Positions 12,126 through 22,931 of a stretch of 64,000 nucleotides of DNA are shown one piece after another. The notes beneath the pieces were generated by a model that saw only the letters and a list, made by a program, of their open reading frames with translations, searched no databases and had not been told where the DNA came from. Position 1 is the stretch's first letter. Each line of letters starts with the position of its first letter. The DNA is from Microstegium vimineum (taxonomy: Eukaryota; Streptophyta; Magnoliopsida; Poales; Poaceae). Where the stretch lies: the NCBI GenBank assembly GCA_022036555.1, contig CM039123.1, forward strand, positions 10,169,217 to 10,233,216, in the 5' to 3' direction. Made by a program: the position numbers and the translations under genes.

Positions 12126-12951
12126 ACTAAATAAATGAATATACGTTTATAACATAGTCATCATGTATAAACAAAAAAAAACAACAACTACTCGAGCACT
12201 CCGATGGGCCATGGCCGACTTGCAGTTGGCTGGCCTGCAGTGTCATATCCATCCAGGGTGCCTGTTCCCAGAATCCAGCCAGCGACCCCATCAGTGTCTC
12301 TCGTCCTGCTATACTGCTACTCGAGCACCAGCTCCCCCGCGACTCAATCCAACATTTCCCAGACTTCACCTTGCCACCTTGGCAGCACAGCTACTAAATG
12401 TCACTCTCCTAAAAAAACAGACACACATAAGAAGAGTCTGGTTAGAATGCAAATAAATGTGCTATGTATTTCCATGACACTTGTTCATGAGATTTTTGCA
12501 CATATCTCACCAGAATTTATGTCTCTTTCATTTCAGATATGTCACATTAGATTCCTGTAGATAAGTTTTTGAAGCAAGAACACTCCTTATCATAATCACT
12601 GCCTCCAGCACCTCAGAGCCAGGTTTTTCCTCCCTTCCTTTATGGGATCATGTACAAGAGTTACTGATTTCTTTACAAGACTTTGCAGCGAGCATTCATC
12701 ACTAATTCCACTAATTTCAAACAACAAAAAAGAAAAGAGTCATTGTTTCCCACTATTTCAATGCTTGCTCAACTCTATCAATCACATCACCATTGCCCTG
12801 TGAGGGGTGAGGCCATCACACACAAGAGAGGAATGTGCTGTTTTATGCAAGCAGTGGCCAAGTGTAAAACTAATGAGAACAGCTCAAGAACAAAGGAGGA
12901 GCAAATGAACAGAGAAAAGGGATTATTTAGTGATCCACAATTGGTGCATAT
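12126..12951. other. 3' flank of the left PPR gene
   Basis: Intergenic sequence downstream of the minus-strand PPR gene. The part nearest the gene (about 12600-12950) probably holds its 3' untranslated region. Open frames at 12127-12560 lack recognisable content. Confidence 0.35.
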
Positions 12952-14662
12952 CTACTCGCATTCTCCAGCGAGGATTCTCTCTGTTTCCTCATCAGCCTCA
13001 AGGCCATCTTCCTTCATACGCTCGAGCAAATCGGACACTGGCTTTCCCACACGGACATAGGTCTTCAGTAAACAATGGTAAACATCCCTAGTCAAAGGAC
13101 ACAGCTTCTGTAGCATACTCACCATCTCCTCAGCTGCTTCTACATCCTTTTGATTCATGAAGTGCTCCAGGCTCATTAGCACATTTGTGAGCTCAGGTTT
13201 CCATGGAGGAGTTGCAGAATCAAGAGCCTTCCTTGTCATGTCCACTGCTTTTGGTACCTCACCAGTTTTAGAAAACCCACCAGCCAACTTCTACCAAGTA
13301 TTAGCATAGGGTGTCCTCCCTTTCTTGATGGCATCATCCACAAGAGCTACTGCCTTCTCCACATGACCGTCTCTGCAATAAGCATCAACCATCAAGTTGA
13401 TTAATCTGAAATCATGATAACGAAGAGACACCGCTTCCCACTCTTTCAATGCTGCTTCCGCCCCATCAATGTCGTTCATCTTGAGTAACACACTTATCCA
13501 CGACAAGTACATCGTGTTGCATGGTGGCACTTTGGATTTGTAGACACTCCAAATGCGTCCAACCTCAGGATACATCCCCAGATCAGTATAGGTCTTGAGT
13601 AAGAAAGCGTATGTGATCCTACTACTCTTTGGAGATATCAGCCTCTCAGCTTCCACGAGAGCCATGGCAGCCCTCACCTGCATCCCAGATTTCATGAACA
13701 AGCTCGCTGCCAAAGCATGTCCATGCCAACTCACAAGCTTCCTGTGTGGATTGGCCTTGTCGAGCACCTTAGAAACCGCCTCGACATCTTCAGCAGCAAT
13801 GTAAGCAGCTAACATACTCTCTACACTGAAAGTATCAGGTTTCACACCTTTCTCTTCCATGTCCTTGAACATGGCGTGCACCTTTTCAAGCTGCCCAGTC
13901 TCTAAGTAAAGATTCATCATCGAAGTGTATGCATAAGAACTCTTCATCCCCATTTCCTGCATCTTCGTGAAGTGCTCCTCAGCCTTGTCGACGGCCTTCG
14001 CCTCCACATAGCATTTCAGGAGGGAGCCGTAGCACTGTGGCTTCCTCAGCTGCTTCGGTACCATGTCAAAGTACTCGACAGCTTTCTCAAGGCCGTGCAC
14101 CTTGCTCATTAGGTGCAGCCGGTAAGCGACGTCACCGGCCGACAGGTGGAGATGCCTCCGGTCGGTCATCCAGAACAACAGCTACAAGAATGCAACGAAT
14201 CGCCTGATTCAGCGGGCGGAATGTGCATGGGAAACGAAAAGAATCTAAAAAACAAAACAAAAAAAAAACAAAACAATTCGAGGGGTAGGTTTAGGGGAAG
14301 GAGAGTTTGCCTGGGACCTCGAGTGCGTGGGCGAAGCGGCGGAGGCCGACGAGCTTCTTGACGATGGTCTGGATGACGAACTTCTTGACGGTATGGCCTT
14401 CTTGAACCCATTGCTCCAGGACGGGGGATAGCGGGATGTATGGGCGCCCGACATTCATGATGCGGCGGTACAGATCGTCCGGCAGAGGTTGCGGCAGTGT
14501 CGGGGACATGGAGGGAGAGGGGGAGGGAGAGGTGGCGGCGGCGGCGGTGGCACCCTCGGCAGCCGTGGAGAAGCGACGACGGAGAAGCCGGTATAGGGTT
14601 GTTGACACAAAGGCATCAGTATCTGCGAACACCTCGGACTTATACCCGAATTCGATATCCAA
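12952..14662 (-). pseudogene. P-class PPR protein gene with in-frame TAG and LTR-disrupted start
   Basis: Pentatricopeptide repeat (PPR) proteins of the P class bind organelle RNA and affect its stability, splicing or translation. Exon 1 runs from 14662 or nearby to 14318 (donor GTCCCA) and exon 2 from 14181 (acceptor TTGTAG) to 12952. Exon 2 encodes repeats such as AEEHFTKMQEMGMKSSYAYT and a C-terminal tail ending ILAGECE. The sequence YRLLRRRFSTAAEG in exon 1 resembles a mitochondrial presequence with an arginine-rich cleavage context. The TAG codon at 13293-13291 interrupts the frame between YANTW and KLAGGF, after about 411 residues, and would remove roughly 113. The frame on both sides is continuous, so a single GAG-to-TAG change is the simplest explanation. 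The original start seems destroyed by the LTR at 14600-15699, and the ATG at 14662 lies inside that LTR. The neighbouring plus-strand PPR gene is a paralogue with the same intron position. It may be a recent pseudogene or encode a shortened protein. Confidence 0.8.
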
Positions 14663-15699
14663 GGACGTGCCAGTCGATTTGACCAGTTAATCAACAAGGA
14701 TGATAACTAGAACAAAATCTGAACGAGACAACGGTGATGCGCCCAGATGTCAAAGTTCAAACCTGATCAGGATAACTAGAACAATAGCAGAATAAGACGA
14801 TAGCGATGCGCCCGGACGTCAAAGCTCTGATTGTTCAAAACACGGAACTTGCAAGGTTGATGGAGATCTAGTAGATGCAGCCCATCAAAACATTGAAAAA
14901 ACTCGTAGAAATTCTTCATCTAATAATACGATAAAAGGGTAAATTGCTGGTAAAGTAAATAAAAAGTAATTGATTTGTTTGATATGCTTGGATATACTTT
15001 TCTTACGACCCCTAGGTACATATTTATACTCCGACAGAGGGAGTTGTAGATAGACACGACTCATACCTTCCTAAACAAAAACTCCTATTTTTAAGAAAAT
15101 AAAACGACTCACGCTAAAGAAAACAAACGACTCATGCAAGAGTCGGACTCGAAATAAATCTATTAACACTAGCATGAAATCACCAGCTTCCATATCTATC
15201 TCCTTCACGATGAAACCTTCCATCAGCAGACTTCCTTCAATCCGCAACTTTCCTTCAATGTCATCGGCAACTCTCTGCTGATGCCAGCCACGTCATTCTG
15301 CTTCCATCGGCAGCATCTACCATTCATCAGCAGCTTTCCGTCTTCATTGGCAATATCCCCTCTATCAGCAACAGGCTTTGGCTCTCATCGGCAATGCTTC
15401 CTTGTCTTCATCGGCAATGTCTTGTCTCCATCAGCAACATTACTGTTTTCATCACGTCGGTAATGAGCTTCGGTTCTTATCGGCAATGTTCTTTCTATCG
15501 GCATCATCCCCTTGCCTTTATCAACAGTGTCTTCCTGCCTCCATCGGCAACAAATCTCTGTCTTTATCAGCAACATTCTTACATTTATCGGCAATCTGAC
15601 CGGTAATATCCCGATGCCGATAAGGAACGACGACTAGCCTTTTGCCGATCAGCACAATCCTTAAATCATATTGACACGTGTCAAAAAACGGTGTCAACA
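14600..15699. mobile_element. Solo LTR of 1.1 kb inserted between divergent PPR genes
   Basis: The element starts TGTTGACAC and ends GTGTCAACA, a 9-bp inverted terminal pair with TG...CA ends. The flanking 5-mers are AGGGT (14595-14599) and ATGGT (15700-15704), a 4-of-5 match to a target duplication. There is no retrotransposon coding sequence and no partner LTR, so it is a solo LTR. It contains a near-tandem pair around 14698-14830 (shared words GATAACTAGAACAA and GATGCGCCC) and an array of CATCGGCAA-like words from about 15170 to 15600. Its edge falls within the predicted first codons of the minus-strand PPR gene. Confidence 0.7.
15170..15600. repeat. Degenerate CATCGGCAA/CATCAGCAA word array within the LTR
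   Basis: About sixteen copies of a 9-base word (CATCGGCAA, CATCAGCAA, TATCGGCAA, CATTGGCAA and similar) occur at irregular spacing of about 15-40 bases, separated by pyrimidine-rich text. It is direct-repeat, not dyad, structure. It gives several overlapping open frames rich in Ser and His, but these follow from the repeat and are not convincing genes. Confidence 0.6.
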
Positions 15700-15878
15700 A
15701 TGGTGGCGCGGCGCTCCGGCGGCTTTGTGCGGGCTGCTAGAGTGGCGAGGGTTTCGTGGGAAGGGAAGGGAAAGAAGGGAAGCCTGATGAGAATTGGGCC
15801 GAAATGGCCAAAAGCCCAAAAGCCCCCACGGGCTACGGCAAAGCCAGCGCCAAGCCGCCAACGGCCACGCCATTCGCC
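15700..15878. promoter_or_regulatory. Compact former bidirectional promoter between the PPR genes
   Basis: If the LTR is removed, only about 180 bases separate the two PPR start codons, so this segment and the few bases at 14595-14599 would once have served as a shared promoter and 5' untranslated region. It contains GGGCC words (TGGGCCGAAATGGCC, and AAAGCCCAAAAGCCC), a composition common in promoters of plant organelle-protein genes. No TATA box was identified. Confidence 0.45.
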
Positions 15879-17945
15879 ATGGCCTCTCTCTTCGTCGCGG
15901 CGCGCCGCCTGCTCAGCCTTGGCCGCCGCCGAGGACTCCTCCCCGTGCCCACCTCTCGCGCCGTTGCCACCTCGTCTCGCAGCAACAGCGCGGAGGAGGG
16001 ACCGCCGCCGGCGCAGCCGCAGAGCCTGCAGTCCACGCTGTGGCCGCTGGGCCACCCGAGCACACTCCTTGTGCCGGAGATCGAACTGTGGGCGTCGCGG
16101 CCCAGAAACCGCCTCCGAGCCGTTGAGCTCCAACGCATCGTCAAGGAGCTCCGCAAGCGCCGCCGCCACCGCCAGGCCCTCGAGGTAGATACGGCTGTCC
16201 TCCTTTCATTTCTAGGTTGCTTATTGTGTGATTGGCGCATGGCAGGTATTCGATGAAATGCTATGCTTTTTTTTGTTGATGCTGTACACGTCCGTATCAT
16301 CTGTCTCCTCGTATTTGCATTTAAGGTGTATCTGTATGATGTAATGCTGCTACAGAAGGAGCCGATCACGATCTAATGCAGATCAGGTGAAATATGTGAA
16401 TACTTTTTTCTTCTGTGAGCAACATGGATAGGACTGATACTTAGAGGGCAACTTGAGTTATCGATAGGAGTTCAGGACTATCAGGAGTCTAGAGAGATTT
16501 TCGCCTGTTCTTCAGTCATAGGTACTACTAATGTGCTGACCAATCTGTATATATGCTGGCCAACATATAGGATTCAGTACAAGCTTGGCCATCATTGCTT
16601 CACAGTTCACAGCACCTTATTACTGAATACATGTCCTCAAGAAGCATATATGTTCTAGGACCTACCACCGCAGACTTTCTGTATGCACAGTTTTGTATGT
16701 ATTCTTGGCATCCCTCATCGATCATTATCTTCTTTTCACTTTGCACAGGTCTCTGAGTGGATGAATCTCAAGGGTCATGTCAAATTTCTGCCAAAGGATC
16801 ATGCTGTTCACCTGGATTTAATTGGTCAAGTCCATGGAGTTGGAGCAGCAGAGACCTACTTCAATAACCTGTCTGACAAAGATAAGACAGAGAAACCCTA
16901 TGGTGCACTTCTCAACTGCTACACACGAGAACTCTTGGTCGACAAAGCGCTGGCCCATTTTCAGAATATGAAAGAGCTGGGTTTCGTATTCTCCACGCTC
17001 CCCTACAATAACCTCATGGGCCTCTACACCAACATAGGTCAGCATGAGAGGGTCCCTTCGGTGATGGCAGAAATGAAGAGTGATGGGATTGTTCCTGATA
17101 ATTTTAGCTACAGAATATGCATAAATTCTTATGGCACAAGAGCTGACTTTTTTGGGTTGGAGAACACTCTGGAGGAGATGGAATGTGAGCCTCAAATTGT
17201 TGTTGACTGGAATACCTATGCTGTTGTGGCAAGCAACTACATTAAGGGTGACCTAAGGGAGAAGGCATACTCTGCCTTAAGGAAAGCAGAGGCAAAAATG
17301 GATAAAAAGGATGCGGATACCTACAGCCACTTGATTTCCTTGTATGGCCACCTTGGGGACAAATCAGAAGTCAAGAGGCTCTGGGTGCTGCAAATGTCAA
17401 ACTGTAAGAGGTATATTAACAAGGACTACATCAATATGCTTGCCGTGCTTGTGAAGCTTGATGAGATCACAGAAGCTGAAGACCTGCTGAAAGAGTGGGA
17501 GTCTAGCAAAAATGCATTCGACTTCCAAGTTCCAAATGTCTTGCTCACTGGGTACCGCCAAAAGGGCTTGCTGGACAAGGCTGAGACGCTGCTCAGCGGC
17601 TTCTTGAAAAACGGAAAGATGCCTCCTTCAACCAGCTGGGGGATTGTGGCAATTGGCTATGCGGAGAAAGGTGATGTCGTGAAGGCTTATGAGCTGATAA
17701 AAAAGGCCCTCTCTGTGTACGCCCCCAATACCGGCTGGATCCCTAGGCCTTCAATGATTGAGATGATACTTAAGTATCTTGGAGATGAAGGGGAGGTCAA
17801 GGATGTCGAAGCTTTCATTAGTCTGCTGAAAGTTGCTGTGCCAGTGAACTCTGATATGACCGAGGTTTTGTCGAGGGCTCGTGCAAGAGAAGAAAGAAAA
17901 GCTGAAGAGGCAACGGAAGCTCCTCGTGAGGATATTATTGCCTGA
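15879..17945 (+). CDS. P-class PPR protein, 500 aa, two exons
   Basis: This is a probable mitochondrial RNA-binding PPR protein of the P class. Exon 1 is 15879-16184 (donor GTAGAT) and exon 2 is 16749-17945 (acceptor GCACAG), joined in phase 0 as RQALE|VSEWM, giving 102 + 398 residues. ATG 15879 is chosen because it begins a basic, Ala/Arg-rich leader (MASLFVAARRLLSLGRRRG) typical of organelle targeting. Repeats include LLVDKALAHFQNMKELGFVF and HERVPSVMAEMKSDGIVPDN. The C-terminus is charged (RAREERKAEEATEAPRED). No PLS-class E or DYW domain is present. Length and intron position match the divergent neighbour, so the pair arose by inverted local duplication. No internal stop or frameshift is visible. 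The RNA target cannot be inferred from sequence alone. Confidence 0.88.
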
Positions 17946-20146
17946 GCTGATTGCCAATGAAACGGTGTTTCAGGACTGCTGTCTAATCCTATATACTAGT
18001 AGTAGAATAATTAAATTAATAGTTAATTACAGCCCTTCCTTTGATAGTTCGTTGTTTTTACCAGTTATACCTGGTATTTGGTTCCCCATTTTGTAACATA
18101 ATTATCAGATCAATCAATGATGGGAAGCGATACTGTTTTGACTGCACACCAAATCTGCTTCAATCCACATGGGTTGGAGGATATTGGGGTTTAGGGTTGG
18201 GTTGGGATAGATTACTGTGTATCAGTGTATGGTTGGTTGGAGACGGTCCGCAACATGTTACCATGTAATCTGTTATTACTGGCCAGTTCGATTTTTAAGG
18301 CTCCCCACCACTTCCTCTGCAACCTTGCCATTGTTGGTTGTTGGCAGAGGAGATCGGACTCATGTAAGCGGTTCATCTTGGATAGGCCGCGGTATACGAC
18401 GACGTGGTATATTGTTACCTTACCAAACCAAGCAAAGGCCGTAATCTCCCGTTACACTGTAATTTGATTTCACTTCCATTTGCATTACAACTAACCAAAC
18501 CAAACAAAACACTAGTGTTATCATCAAAATCTTAATATGACTAGTAAATATATCCGTACATTGTACGGCAAACCTACGTCTTGTCATGCGGTTACCTAAA
18601 CAATTTACAGCTCAGAAGTTTATTAAGCAATCGTGCTGTATCACAATTCGTCTTAAGATTAGATTCCACGTCATGTCTTGACATGCCGTTCTGCTCGTAC
18701 GGGTACAAGAAAAAGTGTGTTAAATTCGTAAACTGAGTTGATGATTACCTTGGACCATCCATCTCATGTAGCCGCTTCACACCGTCGGCGATGTCGTCGG
18801 TCACCCTTCTCGTTCAAGGCTACTGTCTAGAAAGTATTAGCATCTTTAGATCAGCGTATCGGCGACGTATGAATGAGACGGACACTAGATTTGTTTAATT
18901 AAGAGTGAGCAACACGGAGTCACACTTTATAATTGCCAAAACAAAATAATGCATATTGGAAGTGTATAGTTCATATATTTTACTTTACTTTTATGATTAT
19001 TCACATGTTAACTTTGTTCACATCTACGTACTGTTCTCTCTGTAAAAAAAAATACAATTCTCGTTTTTTTAAAAGCCAATCAGTTTGAACTTTGATTAAA
19101 TTTCTATTAAAAACATTATCATTTTCTATATAAAATAAGTACCATTAGATTAGTCAAGAATATATTTTATATTAAAATTATTTAAAGACATAAATGCTAA
19201 TACTATTTATTATAAATTTGGTCAAACTTGAGTTAATTTGATTGTCACAATTTCCATAGTTGTATTTGACACCTAAGAGTGAGTTGAAATTGGCTGATCT
19301 AAAATTTATCGCAACAATTAAGTCCTACCGTTTAGCCCACACCTTGTGCTTAAAAGTGATTTTTATAATTCCACCACATAAAAGTTTTGCACTCTAGGTT
19401 CCAATCCTATTTTAGCATGGCAATTTCACTAATGTAAAGACATGAATAAAACTGCTCAAATGTAGAGTCTCAAAGGAAAGAGAGGGAAAGGAATACGATG
19501 ATATTTTTTCGAGGTATCGGAGAGTCAACACTCTTCACTAGTCTTTGTTAGAGCACCCATGCAAGGAAATAGCTCTGCCTCAATCCGCGCAAGGACCGAG
19601 TGCTCTCTATGGGCTGACTCTTTGTTACTCTGACATGACGATTTTCCCACAACCGCTCACAAGATGAGTTGGGTCATCCACAAGCCCGTCATCGCCGATG
19701 TCGATCACTAAGATTAACAAGCACAAACTCTCACTTGACTATGACAAGCTTGATGAGAAAGGTGGATGCATATTTGCTACTCCATATGTATTAATGAGAT
19801 CTTTAATGTTGGATTATCAAATTCCAATCACCTCATTGGTCTCTTGCTCTCTCTTTTACACCAATGTATTTCTTCCATTAAACAATGGGTAAGAGAGGCT
19901 CTATGGACTATGGATGAGTTGGATAAGTATATTACTCCCGAACCACTCAACTAGCCGTTGGAGTCCATTCTCAACTTTCTACGGGTCATCGTACCGGACT
20001 TACATGGTCCTCAAACCATTGCTCCAGGGTCCGACAGTCACGGATGAAACAGTACCTGCACTATGTTACAACTAGCCTTTGGAGCATCAACCAGTTCAAC
20101 GTCTCAAAAAACTCACGGCATACTTTTTGGACAACGTCAGATTCAT
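17946..20146. other. Intergenic sequence with MITE remnants
   Basis: The first few hundred bases should include the PPR 3' untranslated region. The words ACTAGTAAATAT...CCGTACATTGTACGG (18539-18568) belong to a repeat seen four times in the window. A decayed Stowaway-like element lies at about 19036-19262. Open frames around 19700-20270 show no known domain. Confidence 0.4.
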
Positions 20147-20159
20147 CTCTTCTATTGTT

Positions 20160-20405
20160 TTTTTTTTAGAGTTCAAGGGCAGATTGCCCCGGCCTTTCAT
20201 TAAGATAAAAGACCATCATTCAAAAGTTTACAGCGTACCAAAACAGAAGCACCCAGGACTAGCCAGTCCCTAGGGAGAGCCAAACAACCAAGTCTAAAAG
20301 GCGCTTAACAGGTTCACCATACTGGAAAGATGAAACAAACTACTGGGAGAAAAAACGAGCTACAAAACACTAATCAGGCAGCATGAACCCCACGCCAGCA
20401 GACAA
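20160..20405 (-). mobile_element. Short retroposon (truncated LINE or SINE) with 13-bp target duplication
   Basis: The 13-mer CTCTTCTATTGTT occurs at 20147-20159 and again at 20406-20418, exactly flanking a 246-bp segment that begins with a run of T on the plus strand. Read on the minus strand this is an insert ending in a poly(A) tail between perfect target duplications, the signature of non-LTR retrotransposition. The text GATTGCCCCGGCCTTTCATT next to the tail resembles the 3' end of grass LINE elements. No protein is encoded, so it is a 5'-truncated LINE or a SINE. Confidence 0.75.
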
Positions 20406-20418
20406 CTCTTCTATTGTT

Positions 20419-22117
20419 CTATCGAGTCATGTTCACCACAGTCCAACAACACCTGGAGCCGACGCTAGCTAGGTTCAGGCGTCGTACACTCGTACCCTCA
20501 TGCCAGGATCCGACTGCCCATGAGCCCTGGGTCTACTAGTTTAGTGAGGCTGAGGATTACTCTGGCAACGCCATGTATGCATCAGACGTATGAGCCATGG
20601 TTCGACAGACACTCTAACCTTGAGTTTGGCGCTCATATGAACCCTCTCCACTTACAACTCAAAAACTCTATAAACGGGGGCTTTTCCACTTGATCTTTTG
20701 GCTTCCACTGAGCTACCTACCTAATATAGTATAATGTCTGTGCTAATGCTACGATAATATTTAGAAAAATAAATTATGAAACTAAAATAAATAGCATGTT
20801 TTGGTTTCCTACGACTTAACCATGTCTATCCTTTCAATTTCAGGACTAATTATTAGGCCCTCTATGCTATAATTTTCTAGTAAAACCATAAAGCTTGAGC
20901 ACCAATTGGTCCATATAAAATGTCATGTTCTACGATATATTTTGTGATATATGATATTCACACGTAGTATACATGTCATGTTATATATATATGATATTCA
21001 TCTAATATACCTATGATGTTCTATGATACATTTATCATCTTTTTTTTTCCTATGTCCACCCAAAAAAAATTCTCCTACCGAGAAGTCTCCCATCCATCCA
21101 TCCAAAAAAATGTACCTAGAAAAACATCTTTAAAAATCTACCATCCTAATTTATTCTCAATTTTCTCTCTTCTTACTCAGTCAAATCGGACGATCAAAAT
21201 TGTGTGTCATCCTGCTTCCTCACGGATCCTCATCATCCCTCCATCTCCCACACCCACGTCCAGCCCACCACACCAAGTCACGGTTTGATTCTCAGGTTGT
21301 TTTGATTGTCTTTTTTTTTCTTTTTCATCCGTGATTCATCTTCCCCACGCCAAGTGTCTGGGTCACGACCATTGGAGGGAGGGTCGATGACGTGTCCTCA
21401 CGGCGGCGTCGGGAGAGGAGTCGAGAAGCCGCGCGACTCCCGCAGTCCTGCACGATCGCGCCGCGTTCTCGCGGAGTAGTCGTGTGAAGCCGCAGCGCTG
21501 CTCGCTGCCCGCTGCCCGCAGTCCGCACGATCGCCTGTCGCCTGAAGCCTCGCTCTCGATACGAAAACGATCAGAACGCTGAAGTGCTGACTGTTGAACG
21601 CTATCACTACTCCAGGAGATCAGAGTGACAGATGCATTGGCCGGATTCTTTTCTTCTTTTATTTATTCAATTTTTGCATCTAAATTAATTAATAATTATT
21701 TGTATAATATTGATTTATAGTACTTTGTACTCATATTATCACGTTTTTCATCTAATTTAGAATGTTACCCAAGAAACATTTGTCAGGGGCAGTGAAAAGA
21801 AAACGAAAAAGACAACGAGAGTAGTTTGTTAAATCACAAGAAGGTGCTTTGTATAATTTTTTTTTCATGATAACTCATCCGATGTTGAGATCAATGATTT
21901 TTTTTCAGCCTGAGATCAATGATTAAAAACAAAAAAATTCATCAAAAATGATTAAAAATAAAAAAGGCAAAGGAAAAGAAATAGAAAAAAAAGAAAAAAA
22001 AGGAGAGAAATCCAACTACATATCCGCACGTACAACACGGAACCAACCGAGAAAAAGAAAAGAAAATACCACAACTATTGGAAACTTTCTCTGCCAGCGC
22101 TACGGCCTCTGCGTGGG
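20419..22117. other. Intergenic sequence
   Basis: AT-rich sequence with a short GC-rich patch at about 21350-21560. No gene, known repeat end or RNA gene was recognised. Confidence 0.4.
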
Positions 22118-22931
22118 GAGAAATTTTGAAATCTGACCCGTTATTTGCACACCGTAAAAAATTTGATCCGGAATTCGCACTCCTTTAGAAATATGACCCA
22201 GATCATGCGAATTGTTTTGAAATTTAGTGTTCTCTAGAATTTCACAATTTCAATAATTTTATAGAGTTGTTTTCACTGTTTGGAGCATGGGAAAAGACAT
22301 TTCTGTCCCTTGCTCATTCCAAATGGCCTAGACACCTCCTGGCTCATCGCCGAGCGACGTCGGCGGCCCGCCGTCGCCGTGGTCCCGGCACAGGCGCCAC
22401 CAGCTCCCGCCCAGGCTGCGCTCGCGCCGCCGCCGCCAGCTCCGGCGACGCCGCCACACGCCCACGCTCCTCGCCTCCTCCCTGTCCGGCGCCACCAGCT
22501 CCCGCCCAGGCTGCGCCCACGCTGGCTCCGGCGACGCTGCCACACGCCCACGCTCCTCACCTCCTCCCTGTCCGGCACCGCGCGCTGCGCTCCTTCAGCC
22601 GCCTCCTCGCCTGCCGCCGGTGCCCTCGCAGCCCGCCGCTCCTCTTTTTTTTTGATCGGGAAGGCGGGGTGACGTACATGCGAGTTATTTTTTTATCGAA
22701 CGAAGTTGCGAGTTATTGATAGGAAGGAAAAAGAGTGAGGGGGCAATGATGTCTTCTTCTCTTATCCAAACAGTACAAGAGAATTTCTAGAATTATTGAA
22801 ATTGTGAAATCCTGGAAAAGACTAAATTTCAAAACAATTCGCATGATGTGGGTCATATTTCTAAAGGCGTGCAAATTCCGGGTCAAGTTTCTTGCGGCGT
22901 GCGAATAACGGGTCAGATTTCAAAATTTCTC
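22118..22931. mobile_element. Mutator-like element with 166-bp TIRs and GC-rich core (Pack-MULE candidate)
   Basis: The arms 22118-22283 and 22766-22931 are inverted repeats of about 166 bp over their whole length. Both outer ends read GAGAAATTTTGAAATCTGAC when viewed inward. The flanks are CTGCGTGGG (22109-22117) and GTGCGTGGG (22932-22940), a 9-bp duplication with one mismatch. Long TIRs plus a 9-bp duplication define Mutator-like elements. The 480-bp interior is strongly GC-rich between AT-rich arms and contains a tandem pair of about 100 bp (about 22393-22488 and 22489-22578, both with CACACGCCCACGCTCCTC). No transposase is present. The GC-rich core may be captured host exon sequence, but its source was not recognised. 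Confidence 0.8.

Noticed and set aside
15691..16369. Overlapping open frames on both strands around the right PPR exon 1
   Set aside because: They are GC-driven alternatives. Only the frame starting at 15879 joins exon 2 through a GT-AG intron and matches the paralogue.
22267..22719. Pro/Ala-rich open frames in the Mutator-like core
   Set aside because: Open on several frames of both strands because of GC content and the internal tandem pair. No recognisable protein.
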